From contig OY783203.1 in assembly GCA_963678705.1 (NCBI GenBank), positions 22,612,535 to 22,676,534 on the forward strand: 64,000 nucleotides of DNA, in the 5' to 3' direction. Source of the DNA: Panorpa germanica (lineage: Eukaryota; Arthropoda; Insecta; Mecoptera; Panorpidae). Of this stretch, positions 12,500-24,532 are shown in pieces; positions within the stretch are counted from its first letter, which is position 1; every line of letters begins with the position of its first letter. The position numbers and the translations under genes were made by a program. A model generated the notes under the pieces. The model worked only from the letters and a program-made list of their open reading frames with translations. It was not told the origin of the DNA and ran no database searches.

Positions 12500-15400
12500 A
12501 AATAATATTTAATAATATAGATAGAAACATAAAAGTATTTTATTATGATGAATGATGATGAAAACATACAGAATGAGAATAGTAGAACGCATATCTGGAT
12601 AACCAGGAACTTCATCGCCTTGCTTCCGACGTTGAAATTTCTTCGATGTAGCGTTCCAAGTGTAATAACGTGGCATTTCTGAGTAAAGCAAAGTTCGTGC
12701 GGACGGATCGCTTTGACAAATCGCAAAGAAACTGGTCAGTGTTGTCGCTGGAGGTGTTTCGGCACGTTGAGCAGCATTCGACGCTGTGAAATATACTCTC
12801 TGACCGTTCTCTAGATGCACCCCCAAATGTACAACAGTGGGATGACGTTCGTGAATAGGGAATGAAAATATACGCCAAATTGCTTCATTGCAGTTCACAT
12901 ATCTACCGACTTGATAGCGCGTGATTTCATCGTTGATATTGGATGTTTGATACCAAAAACCGCCATGTCGCTCCCTTTCGTGACATATTTGCAAATGTAT
13001 TTAATTGACTTGACCGAATTGCAATACTCAACATTACAATGTGCCTTGAATGTTTTGGAAAGAAGTGGTGAATATGGAACAATCCAACTGTTGTCAACTA
13101 CGAAATCGTTTCCTTTCACTTTAGTTGTGATAGTTCTACCATTATCATCGGGCGATCGACGCCGATACAATGAACAACCATCGTTGCCTGTAATGGTCTC
13201 TGCCGTCAATTTTCGTGGATACCGTTTGGAACACTTGCCGTCGACCATGCACGGTGATTTGCGGTTAATAGTGCCACACGGTCCATGAATCATATTCGTG
13301 ATTACAACATCATGTAGGTCTGGATCGGTTTCTGGAGCAGGAATCTCCGCACATATGATGTCATCTATTTGATCTGGCCGAATTCTTTCGACTAACCAAA
13401 TTAGAATGTGAGCATGCGGTAGGCCTCGTTTTTGCCATTCGATTGATTTTTTTTTTTTTTTTTTTTTTTTTTTATTTAACGTCGGCCTATTTCCGATGCT
13501 GAGTCCTATCACCGACGACCTCCTTCAATGTTGGCAGTATTTATGGTGTCGTGGCCTCATATATGTGGGCTACACCACTGCCTAATAACTGTACGAATAT
13601 GTATGACCATAATCAATATAAGTTCATAATAACCAAACCCAGAAAATATATATCTGGTCCGGGGATCGAACCCGAAGACACAGCAGTCGGCGTCAAGCGC
13701 CATTCGATTGAATGCATCCAGCATCGAGTATTCCCAAAGACGTGTTGCTTAACAATGTAATTCATTAGTGACCGAATTTTTTCCCTGAAAACACGTGCGG
13801 TGATGTCGTGTCGATCACTTGATGTTTGTCCGGGAAGCAGCAATTGAGTAATTTCTATCCATTTCGGATTACATGTAAATGCAATGAATAGATCTGGCCG
13901 ACCATAATGACGAACATATGTCATTGCATCTTGCGCATATTCATGCAAATGACGCGGGCTACCTGTGTATGTCGCTGGTAAAATAGTCAGGCGCTCCGTT
14001 TCGATTTTAACGTACATGTCAACGCAATATTGTTGAAGCAGTCGACGAAATCGCAACAAATAATTGTCAGAATTTTCACGAATCATCAAACGATATGCGT
14101 AATAATTCATTGAACTAACCTTCTTGGTAGTTTCCTCACCTGGAACAAATGCAGTAAAAATTGTATTTTAGAACCCCTAATAGGTTAACGACTCTTACAG
14201 CTACTCTCTACTAAATTAGAAATTATAATTTTGTTTTTTTTTTTTGGGTTTTAAAAGCAAACAGAATAAAATGTATATCAAGTTTAAATAAAAACAACAA
14301 TATTGATCTTACCATTCAATGGATTAATCATTTTGATATAAAAGTGATATCCATCGTCTCCTTGCCAAAACATCAGCGGGTATTGTAACGCATCATATGA
14401 ACGGTGTGTTTCATATATTCTTTGTAGTTGCCCAGTATTGCGTCGTGTAAGTACAATATCACGTGTTTCCAAGTTTTCACCAACAATCAGGATTGCCACT
14501 TCATCGATTGTTGGAGCATTAAATGTGCGTTCATGTGTTCCAGCTGGTCTTTTATCTGCTCCGATCACAACTTTATAGTCATCACTTGGGATGCGCTCTA
14601 AAGCAGTCTTGAACAGCCTGACCAATGCATGATGTTCATGAAGCATTTGCTGCAGATCTTGGAGAATTGCTCTTTTCGTAGCTGTGTTGATCCCTTGACG
14701 CCGGTCAAGTTGTTCTTCCATATTGCCCATGAAGTATATTTGCAAGAATTTATGCTGTGCATCTTCTATAGGTTGCAATGATCCAATGCGATGGCAAATC
14801 TGACCTTGAATCTGTAAAGTCAAAGCCATAGTTATAGTTAGATTTAGAAACACTTTTTTTACAAACACTTTTTTTTTCAAATAATAACATGCCATTTTTA
14901 TTTCAGAGACAAATACAGAAATCTAACAAACTACATTCCAGATTTTTTTTACAATCATAGAAAATATAGTTTTTAACGTAAATTACCTTAAATGTCGGAT
15001 TATATCCGTGTTCTTCGATAATTTCCGCCCCAAATGAAGTCATTTGGAAACAGACATTGTATTTTTGAGTGTTCGCTAGAAAATGTCGTGATTCTAGTGT
15101 TTCGCCATAAAGCAGGGAGCACAATGGCTCTGGTGGCGGGACCAATGATGGCAATTTCACTTTATCACTAAGGCAGCACAAACCAGGCGTTTCACCAGCA
15201 AACCTCAATGCTCCACAATGCTGGCAAACAACGTCCATTGGACCAATGCAAACTAAACGATGCAAGCTGTAGTCGATGGTGCAATCATATAGAAACGCTG
15301 CTCGATTCAAATCAATACTTGAACCATTTCTTCTTGCACTTCGAAGATTATTCCTCTGTTCATCTGTACGATAAGCTCGACGATTTCTCGTTTCTAACCT

Positions 15401-15595
15401 AGCCGTTTCACGGGCTACCTCTCTTTGCTCTTGTGTTTGAGAAGCACGAATTAAGGCCCTTCTTTGCTCCATACTAACGCGGCGCTCTTCTCGTGCAATT
15501 TCTCGTTCTTCATCAGATAATTGACTCGCGATATTCCGTTGCCTAATTGCATTACGGCTCCGCTGCGAAAGATTAGATCTTCTAGGACGCGGCAT
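12500..15595 (-). pseudogene. Helitron Rep protein, copy 1 (spliced, SINE-interrupted, frameshifted)
   Basis: This codes for the N-terminal and HUH-Rep part of a Helitron transposase, the nuclear enzyme that nicks DNA for rolling-circle transposition. The start is taken at ATG 15593-15595 (MPRPRRSN). Exon 1 is Lys/Arg-rich, then has a CQHCGA...CC zinc-like segment. Two introns with GT/AG ends can be placed at 14812-14986 and 14140-14312; joining there keeps the frame and the family reading. The HUH motif is LPHAHILIW, followed by a CG...PCM...GKC zinc motif and the tyrosine motif KYICKYVTKG. A SINE (13447-13698) splits exon 3. Loss of one base near 12950, compared with copy 2, shifts the frame. 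Similarity ends near 12600 and no helicase follows. Confidence 0.8.
13447..13698 (-). mobile_element. tRNA-headed SINE inside Helitron Rep, copy 1
   Basis: The SINE is flanked by a perfect 13-bp target duplication, GCCATTCGATTGA, at 13434-13446 and 13699-13711. On the minus strand it has a tRNA-like head with a good B box and T-arm (GGGTTCGATCCCCGGACC), a body of about 180 bp and a poly(A) tail seen as a long T run at 13447-13472. The head looks like the 3' half of a tRNA; a full cloverleaf is not present, so this is not a tRNA gene. It is inserted within the Rep coding exon. Confidence 0.85.
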
Positions 15596-16249
15596 TGTTA
15601 TTAATATTAATACTGAATGTGCACTCGCATAAAACCACAAAAAATCACTTTCGAGACATAGACAATAGCTCAAAGAGTATATAACCACTAAATATGAATA
15701 GCTTATCAAGAAAAATTATAGATAACCTATAAAAAGACATTTACACTTTTGTTAACCTGTACAATAAATCTTAGGTATTATTTTCTGAAATTAAAAATTA
15801 AATAATTAATAAATAATTTACACAAATTAATGTCTAAAACAAACAAATATAACAGTACCTGAACTTTCGAGACATTTTACAAAAAATAAATTTCTGAACG
15901 CACACATGAATAGTTGTTACAACATGTTGTCATGACAACAAATGTTTGACATGAAATAAACAAATCAGCATTTATTGAAATGATTAAGTATCGAGTTTTC
16001 ATTGTCGAGTTTTTTAAATATCGAGTATTATGCTATTCGGGGCGGAGACAAAGCAGATCTCGAGTTATAAGTGTTGTAACAAACCCGTCTTTGTTTTATA
16101 TATTTTCATTGTTTTTAACATGTTTAAGAAGGTTATTATGCTATTCGGGCCGAATACAAATCCAACGAATCAATAACCATGAATATTGGTTCAGCAGATC
16201 TCAAGTTATAAGTGTTGCAACAAACCCGTCTTTCTTTTATATATTAAGA

Positions 16250-16322
16250 TATATAAACATCTATGAGTTCTTATGAGTTTTCCATGTTAAATTGGAACAT
16301 TACGAACATTATAATAGTAAGA
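16250..16322 (-). mobile_element. 5' end of an N1 Helitron, cut by the Rep-coding Helitron
   Basis: The 73 bases read, on the minus strand, TCTTACTATTATAATG and then the N1 5' region up to its AT-rich stretch. The sequence to the left of the inserted Helitron (12344-12396) is the AT-rich remainder. The 5' end is joined directly to the CTAG of copy E4 at 16323. Confidence 0.6.
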
Positions 16323-19300
16323 CTAGCGCTTCGCCCCGTCGCAAAGCGACGTGTATTTAATATTTGTGAATAAATAAAAGTTATTTGATAAATAGAAAAT
16401 AATCCTGAAATATTGTTTATTGTTCGCCTTTCGGCTTTACAATCTACATTCTTAATACATTTCATATACTTCAACTTACAATTAAATTTACATTATTCTC
16501 CACCAACTTATTTATTTTTCTGTTTTTCCTTTCCTTCTTACTACATATACTTCAACTTACAATTAAATTTACATTATTCTTCACTAACTTATTTATTCTT
16601 CTGTTTTTCCTTTCCTTCTCACTATTTCCGGCATCCACCTCTTTCCTTCACTGCCACCCTTTAATAGCTGGCCAATATTCGTTTCGCTAGCTACTTTTTC
16701 CTTACACTCAAACTTAATGTGCTCCAGTGTTTCGTCCTCCGCTCCGCACACTCTACACTTTCTTTTCTCACTCTTTTCTCAGTATCTGTTTCCTTTTTCC
16801 TCATTTCCCAATCTAAACCTTGCTGTTCTTCTTATGTGTTTTATGTCTTTTTCTATAAGGTACTGAGGCACAGTATTTTCTTATAACCTTTTATATCTTT
16901 TATTGTAGGTCCTTTTTTCAATTTTTCCCATTCTCTCCTGCTATTGTATCTTCTTATCCCTTCTCCTTAGCTCCTCTTCCACACTTGCGCCTCCTTCTCT
17001 TCTCCCCTCTGCCTCCTCGATCGCCATTCCATTCCTTTCAAAGTACTATTTTGTCTTTTTTGTACCTTCTCCCCCCCCATTCTTTATGCTATCCTCTCTT
17101 ATTTTCTTCAAAATTTTGCTTTCCGCTCTATTCAATTTCTCCTCGTATTTTACTGCTCTTTCCCCTGTTTTAATTCGTATCTTATCCCATTTTAGCTCCT
17201 CCATAGCCATGTATCCTGGCGTGCACCTGTCCAGCCCTAGTAACCATTTAATATATTTCACCTGTATTCTTTCCAACTTTTCTTGCTTCTTCCACCCCCA
17301 AACCTCTGCTTCATACAACATCGTACTGGCTATCAGTCTATGAAACATCCATATTCTCTTTTGTATGTCCCCCCCAAATACCTTTTCCCCTAGTCCCTAT
17401 ACCCGTCGCTATGCTAGCTTCGCCTTCTTTGCTACCCCCCTTATCTGAGCCTCTTCTCCATTGTTCTTTTTAAAAAGTGTAGCCCAGATATTTAAATTCT
17501 TCTACTTCCTCAATGTCCTCTGTCTTGTATTTCCACCTTTTATGTCTTCTTTTCCACCCCCTTTTTTAAATACTATAATTTTTGTATTTTTCACATTTAA
17601 CTCTAGTCCTTTCCTGTCTATATATCTCCCTAGCCGGTGAGCCATCCCCTGCAGCTCTCCTTCCCTTTTTGCCAACAGGACTATATCGTCAGCGTATGCT
17701 AAAGTCCATATTTTGTAGTGTCTTCCTATTAGCACCCCCCCATCTAGTCCTCTTTCCATTACCCCCTCCAAGTCTGCTGTATATATCGCAAATAAAATGC
17801 AAAATATTATTTTGTTATAATTCCTTTATTTACAGTAATAAAGCACTGTATTGACCAGTCTCCAGTGCCCCCGCCCATAAGCCCCAATCGTCACCTCTTG
17901 GCTAAATGCTCTCTTACGTCTCCGAACTTTTAATTTGATTCGTCTAAACTTCTGGCATGAACCGCCTCCTACTTTTAGCACTCTGCATCGCTTCTTCCCT
18001 GAGCATCGTCGGTCCTTAGAGTACTTTCACAGCGCCCCCGCTGCGTAAAATTATCATTTACCATAATGAAGCACAGTATTGAACAATGTCCACTGCCCCG
18101 CCCCTAAACATCAATCACCTCTTGGCTCCATGCTCTGTATCGTTCTCGCACTTTTAATTGTATTCATCTGCACCTTTGCCACAATGCGCCCACTTGCAAC
18201 ACTACAGCCTACCTGAACATCATCGCTCATTAGGGCACTTTCCTATCCCCCCCGTTTAGCGCAAGCAATAAATAATCCTGCGCTTCCACCCCCTGCGTAC
18301 TACTCTCTTAACAATTAGTTTTCAAAATTAATACTTTACTGGCAACCTGCATAGTAAATTTCATCCTTAGAAGTATATTATTTTTTAATAATTATTCGAT
18401 AAGATAAATCTTCGATAAAATTTTCACTAATTTCATTGTAAACCTACTAATTACATCAATTAATTTATGTTTTTAAGAAAGCCTAGCAGTTCGCTCCTAA
18501 TAATCTCATCTCTAGGCCTTTTCCTTCCCGTTATTGCACTTTCGATTCAATCCCCATACCCCGCCACCCTCACTTTCAGCACCAAAGCACATATTCTGCA
18601 ATACGGTTACCTCCCAGAGCCATTATAATCTATCGCCACTACTTCTAATACCACCGTTACTTAGAACTGAACCCCAGCGCCACACTCTTCTGCAATCAGA
18701 CACTACCAATTCGATATTACAGCAATTCATTTACATGATTAAAACTGTACTGTAATCTTACACTCTATATTTCGTATTTATATTTACGTTATAATATTAG
18801 GCTCCCCATTAATCCCCGCTCCTGATATAAAATTGTCAAATTGTAGGCACAGCAATCTATTTTGCTCGTAACAACTCTCTCTACCTTTATCTACCCCTAC
18901 TTGTATAAATGATCGAAATTTCAAAATTGAGTTCCCCAATTTCACGCCGCTACTAAGGTTAAATTTATTTTCGCAAACATGCACATGCATAGTTTCTATT
19001 TTTTCACTTTTTCTATTTTTTGATATTTAGGACTTTTAACTATTTCCCCCCTATACCTCTCGCTCCTGTTTGATTTTACAGCACAACAAACGCACCAAAA
19101 ATCAATTCAATTCTACTATTGAATGTAATTTGACTATCTAACTTATAGAGAACTATTGTGCTTCTATTTAATATTCTACATGCAAAATATCATCGTTGTA
19201 CCTCTATATTGTTCTTATACTCGGTTTGTCACCCGCCACTCTAATGAATAATTCAATCACCACTCACTTAAGAAAATGTAGTTTTTTTTATATTTTCATT

Positions 19301-20459
19301 AATAAAATGTCAATCTATATCTGCATACCAAATTTTAGCTTTGTATTTATATTTTAGCATTAGTGCCCCCCACATACCTTCGCTACTGAACAAATTTGTC
19401 AAATCTCAGCACTGGGATCTATTTTGTTTGTATCTAAAAACATATATTTTATATTATAGCCTTTTATCACTATATATTTGACATTTCCGGTTTTAAGCCC
19501 ACGGCACCCGCCACTACTTGAATTTTGTGGTTTTCTATGGTTTGTCTTAAATTTCAACGTTCGAGCTTTGTTGCAACATTGCCCCCAAAAATTCGCACCG
19601 CTACTGAATAAAAATTTTAGTGTAAAAATTATTGGCAAATATAGACAATTAGTGTCTCGATACATGTCCCAAGTTTTATTCTTCTTAAATTAATATTTCT
19701 GGCCTTCACTGCCACAGTTCCCGCCGTCACTCTATTTTGTTTGTATCTAAGAACATATATTCTAAACTATAGCCTTTCATCACTACGTATTTCATATTTC
19801 TGGTTTTTGGCCCCCAGCGCCCGCCGCCTCTGGAAAAATGCAGTTTTCTATAGTTTGTCTTTAATGAAGCGCCCACATTTCAAATATCAACGTTCTAGCT
19901 CTGTTGCGATATTGCCCCCAAAAAATCACGCTGCTACTGAATTAAAATTTTGGTTATCGAATTATTGGCAAACATGCGCAATTAGTGTCTCAATACATAC
20001 CCTAAGTTTAAATACTACTTTTTCAATATTTCCAGCTTTTACTGTCTCAACTCCCGCCACCACTGGAAATTTGGGGCTGTTTATTTTTTTTCATTAATAA
20101 CTGTCTACAGCGAGCCTACATATTAAATTTGAACGTCCTAACTCTATTCTAACATTGCCCCCGGAAATTCGCGCCGCTACTGAACTTAAATTTCAAATGT
20201 CCAACTATTGGCAAATGTGCACAATTATGATCTCAATACACATACCAAATTTCAGTTTTCTATCTTTTCTAGTTCGTCAGATATTTGCAAAAGTATTTTT
20301 TCGAATTTTCCAGTTTTTCCAGAATAATTTTTTCCAGTGAAATTCAGGGAAAAATTCAGGGACGTAGAAAGTCTTAGAAATTCGTCCTTTACATAATATC
20401 AAAATTTAAAAAACTTTGTAGGCGCCGTTTAGAATATACCATACAGATTTTGTTACCGG

Positions 20460-20540
<81 letters not shown>

Positions 20541-20603
20541 TCTATGAGTTCTTATGAGTTTTCCATGTTAAATTGGAACATTACGAACATTATAATAGTA
20601 AGA
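16323..20603 (-). mobile_element. Non-autonomous Helitron N1, copy E4, with captured reverse-transcriptase piece
   Basis: Complete by its ends: CTAG 16323-16326 next to CGTCGC-TTT-GCGACG, and TCTTACTATTATAATG at 20603 (minus strand). Between about 16400 and 17770 it carries a non-LTR retrotransposon fragment in the same orientation; the rest is the usual N1 body. A pure (TA)n tract fills about 20462-20537. No intact gene. Confidence 0.65.
16410..17771 (-). pseudogene. Non-LTR retrotransposon, 3' part of the reverse-transcriptase ORF
   Basis: The minus strand codes for the C-terminal half of a non-LTR (LINE-type) reverse transcriptase. At about 17500-17771 lies the catalytic motif AYADDIVLLA. 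At 17046-17348 follows the thumb-like segment with EVWGWKKQEKLERIQ and GLDRCTPGYM. At about 16690-16775 a C-terminal zinc motif CRVCG...ETLEHI...C can be read. These blocks lie in different frames with stops between them, so the gene is dead. It is 5'-truncated and now sits inside an N1 Helitron. AAATATT-like sequence at both edges could be its own target duplication. I cannot fix the clade. Confidence 0.75.
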
Positions 20604-23600
20604 CTAGCGCTTCGCCCCGTCGCAAAGCGACGTGTATTTAATATTTGTGAATAAATAAAAGTTATTTGATAAATAGAAAATAATCCTGAAATATTGTTTA
20701 TTGTTCGCCTTTCGGCTTTACAATCTACATTCTTAATACATTTCATATACTTCAACTTACCATTAAATTTACATTATTCTCCACTAACTTATTTATTCTT
20801 CTGTTTTTCCTTTCCTTCTTACTATTTCCGCCATCCACCTCTTTCCTTCACTGCCTCCTTTTATTAGCTGCCCAATATTCCTTTCGCTAGCTACTTTTTC
20901 CTTACACTCAAACTTAATGTGCTCCAGTGTTTCGTCCTCCGCTCCGCACACTCTACACTTTCTTTCCTCACTCTTTTCCTAGTATCTGTTTCCTTTTTCC
21001 TCATTTCCCAATCTAAACCTTGCTGTTCTTCTTATGTGTTTTATGTCTTTTTCTATAAGGTACAGAGGCACAGTATTTTCTTATAACCTTTCATATCTTT
21101 TATTGTAGTTACTTTTTTCTATTTTTCCCATTCTCTCCTGCTGTTGTATCTTTTTATCCTTTTTCCTTAGCTCCTCTTCCACACTTGCGCCTCCTTCTCT
21201 TCTCCTCTCTGCCTCCTCGATCGCTATTTCATTCCTTTCAAAGTACTATTTTGTCTTTTTTGTACCTCCTTCCCCCTCATTCTTTATGCTATCCTCTCTT
21301 ATTTTCTTTAAAATTTTGCTTTCCGCTCTGTTCAATTTCTCCTCGTATTTTACTGCTCTTTCCCCTGTTTTAATTCGTATCTTATCCCATTTTAGCTCCT
21401 CCATAGCCATGTATCCTGGTGTGCACCTGTCCAGCCCTAGTAACCATTTAATATATTTCACCTGTATTCTTTCCAACTTTTCTTGCTCCTTCCACCCCCA
21501 AACCTCTGCTCCATACAACATCATACTGGCTATTAGTCTATCAAACATCCATGTTCTCTTTTGTGTGTCCCCCCCAAATACCTTTTCCCCTAGTCCCCAT
21601 ACCTGTCGCATTGTTAGCTCCGCCTTCTTTGCTACCTCCCTTATCTGAGCCTCTTCTCCATTGTTCTTTTAAAAAGTGTAGCCCAGATATTTAAATTCGT
21701 CTATTTCCTCAATGCCCTCTGTCTTGTATTTCCACCTTTTGTGTCTTCTTTTTCCTCCCCCTTTTTCCTCCCCCCGCCTCTAAACATCAATCACCTCTTG
21801 GCTCCATGCTCTGTATCGTTCTTGCACTTTTAATTATAATCATCTGCACCTTTGCGATAATGCGCCCACTTGCAACACTACAGCTAAACTGAACATCATC
21901 GCTTATTAGGGCACTTTCCTATACCACCCGTTTAGCGCAATCACTAAATAATCCTGCGCTTCCACCTCCTGCGTACTAATCTCTTAACAATTAGTTTTCC
22001 AAATTAATACTTTACTGGCAACCTGCATACTAAATTTCATCCTTAGAAGTACATTATTTTTTAATAATTATTCGATAAGATAAATCTTTTAAAAAATTTT
22101 CACTAATTTCAATGTAAACCTACTAATTACATCAATTAATTTATGTTTTTAAGAAAGCCTAGCAGTTCGCTCCTAATAATCTCATCTCTAGGCCTTTTCC
22201 TTCCCGTTATTGCACTTTCGATTCAATCCCCATACCCCGCCACCCTCACTTTTAGCACCAAAGCACATATTCTGCAATACGGTTACCTCCCAGAGCCATT
22301 ATAATCTGTCGCCACTACTTCTAACACCACCGTTACTTAGAACTGAACCCCAGCGCCACACTCTTCTCAATCAGACACTAACAATTCGATATTACAGCAA
22401 TTCATTTACATGAATAAAACTGTACTGTAATCTTACACTCTATATTTCGTATTTATATTTACGTTATAATATTAGTCTCCCCATTATTCCCCGCTCCTGA
22501 AATGAAATTGTCAAATTTTAGGCATTGAAATCTATTTTGCTCGTAACAACTCTCTCGACCTTTATCTACCCCTACTTTTATAAATGATCGAAATTTCAAA
22601 ATTGAGTTCTTTGGCAAAGCGTTTTCCCGCCCCCCACTTCCCCAATTTCACGCCGCTACTAAGGTTAAATTTATTTACGCAAATATGCACATGCATAGTT
22701 TCTATTTTTTCACTTTTTCTATTTTTTGATATTTGGGGCTTTTAACTATTTCCCCCCTATACCTCTCACTCCTGTTTGATGTTACAGCACAACAAACGCA
22801 CCAAAAATCAATCCAATTCTACTACTGAATGTAGTTTGAATATCTGACTTATAGAGAACTATTTAACTTTTATTTAATATTCTACATGCAAAATATCATC
22901 GTTGTACCTCTATATTGTTCTTATACTCGGTTTATCACCCCCCACTCTAATGTTGCACTTAAGAAAATGTAGTTTTTTTTATATTTTCGTAATAAATATG
23001 TCAATCTATATCTGCATACTAAATTTCAGCTTTGTATTTATATTTTAGCATTGGCTCCCTCACAAACCTCCGCTACTGAACAAGTTTGTTAAATTTTAGC
23101 ACGGGGATCTATTTTATTTGTATCTAAGAACATATTTTTTGAACTATAGCCCTTTACCTCTATATATTTCATATTTCTGGTTTTTGGCCCCCCCGCGCCC
23201 GCCGCCTCTGGAAAGTTGCAATTTTTTATAGTTTGTCTCTAATGACACTCTATATAGGGCCCATATTCCAAATATCAACGTTCTAGCTCTGTTGCGACAT
23301 TGCCCCCAAAAAATCACGCCGCTACTGAATTAAAATTTTGTTGATCCAATTATTGGCAAACATGCGCAATTAGTGTCTCAATACATACCCTAAGTTTTAA
23401 TACTACTTTTTCAATATTTCTGGCTTTTACTGTTTTAACTCCCGCCGCCACTGGAAATTTGAGGCTGTTTATTTTTTTTCATTAATAACTTTCTACAGCG
23501 AGCATACATATTAAATTTTAACGTCTTAACTCTATTCTAACATTGCCCCCGGAAATTCGCGCCGCTACTGAACTAAAATTTTAAATGTCCAACTATTGGC

Positions 23601-23829
23601 AAATGTGCACAATAATGATCTCAACACACATACCAAATTTCAGTTTTCTATATTTTCTAGTTCGTCAGATATTAGCAATAGTATTTTTTCGAATTTTTCA
23701 GTTTTTCCAGTATAAGTTTTTCCACGGAAATTCAGGGGAAAATTCAGGGACGTAGAAAGTCTTAGAAATTCGTGCTTTACATCATACTAAAATTTGAAGA
23801 ACTTTGTAGGCGCCGTTTAGAAGATACCA
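20604..23829 (-). mobile_element. Non-autonomous Helitron N1, copy E5, truncated at the Polinton
   Basis: The 3' end is intact (CTAG 20604-20607 plus hairpin), joined to the 5' end of E4. It carries a shortened version of the same reverse-transcriptase piece. The N1 body then runs to about 23829, where the usual sequence ...GCGCCGTTTAGAAGATACCA breaks off and Polinton sequence begins. The missing 5' part is not found at the other Polinton border. Confidence 0.6.
20690..21775 (-). pseudogene. Reverse-transcriptase fragment in N1 copy E5
   Basis: This is a second copy of the non-LTR fragment on the minus strand, with a 121-codon open stretch at 21246-21611 (GAEVWGWKEQEKLERIQ, GLDRCTPGYM). The part holding the YADD motif is deleted: the sequence jumps near 21775 from the region coding for the post-thumb segment to N1 body. 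The zinc-motif region at about 20900-20970 is retained. It is a paralogue of 16410-17771 that travelled with the N1 element. Confidence 0.7.
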
Positions 23830-23883
23830 GTAGTGTTACAAAGCGGGTTCTGGCTTAAATTTGAAGTTGAGTTGGAAATTATT

Positions 23884-24056
23884 GGGGTGGGGATGCATAT
23901 AGGTCACGGTATGAAGAAGGGGGCGTGGCTATACTTGGAAGAATGTAAAAGGGGGTAAGGGTGGGGATGCATATAGGTCACGGTATGAAGAAGGGGGCGT
24001 GGCTATACTTGGAAGAATGTAAAAGAGGGTAAGGGTGGGGGGGGCATATAGGTCAT
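23884..24056. repeat. 74-bp tandem repeat at the left end of the Polinton
   Basis: A unit beginning GTGGGGATGCATATAGGTCA repeats with an exact 74-bp period: starts near 23887, 23961 and 24035, the third copy partial and diverged. Units are G-rich on the plus strand and nearly identical. The rest of 23830-24532 shows no gene: short frames there lack any family signature. Confidence 0.85.
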
Positions 24057-24532
24057 ATGATCTAATGCCATGTATAGGATGTATTGCTATTGGTTTAGAA
24101 GATGATGACATTATTACAGACTTTATCTCTAGGTACAGTCTCTTTAATATCCTAGGATATGAGTGAGATAGCGATAATAAGTATTATGTGTGTGTTGGTA
24201 TTGGTGTAGAAGAGCGATATTAATAATTATGCATGTGTTGGTATTGGTGTAGAAGATATGGCCGTAATTATTACATTCTTCGTCAATTTCCGGAAGCCAA
24301 TCGTTTATGTTCGTATCCTCGATGTGCCTGTGGATGATGACGTTAATATATATTCCCACTTATGCATTTTTATGTATGTATGCATATGTAAGGAGATTCT
24401 GTTGTTGGAGGTGGTATTTAATATGGAGTGGTAGAGATGGTAAATTAATGCATAAATGTCATTTAAATAGAGATGATGTTGAGCTGTAATTACAGAGTAA
24501 TGTTTTCTTAGTTCAAGCTAAAGTTTAATAGT

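Larger units (their letters stand above)
12397..16249 (-). mobile_element. Rep-coding Helitron, copy 1 (helicase-less)
   Basis: On the minus strand the element begins TCTTAATATATAAAAG (near 16249) and ends CAGCTAG (12397-12400), inserted between A and T with no target duplication. The second copy at 54610 shows the same boundaries, and an empty site at about 51.2 kb confirms them. It carries a broken Rep gene with a nested SINE. The PIF1-type helicase that normally follows Rep is absent: the Rep frame runs out about 200 bp before the 3' end. Its 3' terminus (ACGA/TCGT stem, then GGGTCAG, CTAG) differs from that of N1 and N2, so it is probably not their direct parent. Confidence 0.8.

Noticed and set aside
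12911..13288. 125-codon plus-strand frame in Helitron copy 1 (and 55134-55502)
   Set aside because: It is antisense to the Rep gene, whose HUH, zinc and tyrosine motifs are on the minus strand.
13613..13698. Possible tRNA gene (good T-arm and B box)
   Set aside because: There is no complete cloverleaf. A 13-bp target duplication and a poly(A) tail show it is the head of a SINE.
20462..20537. AT-rich replication origin
   Set aside because: It is a simple (TA)n microsatellite found at the same place in several N1 copies; nothing else suggests an origin.
24307..24489. 60-codon frame before the acidic SIM protein
   Set aside because: Unusual Cys/Trp/Met-rich composition, no ATG-supported or conserved feature, and AT-rich non-coding look on both sides.
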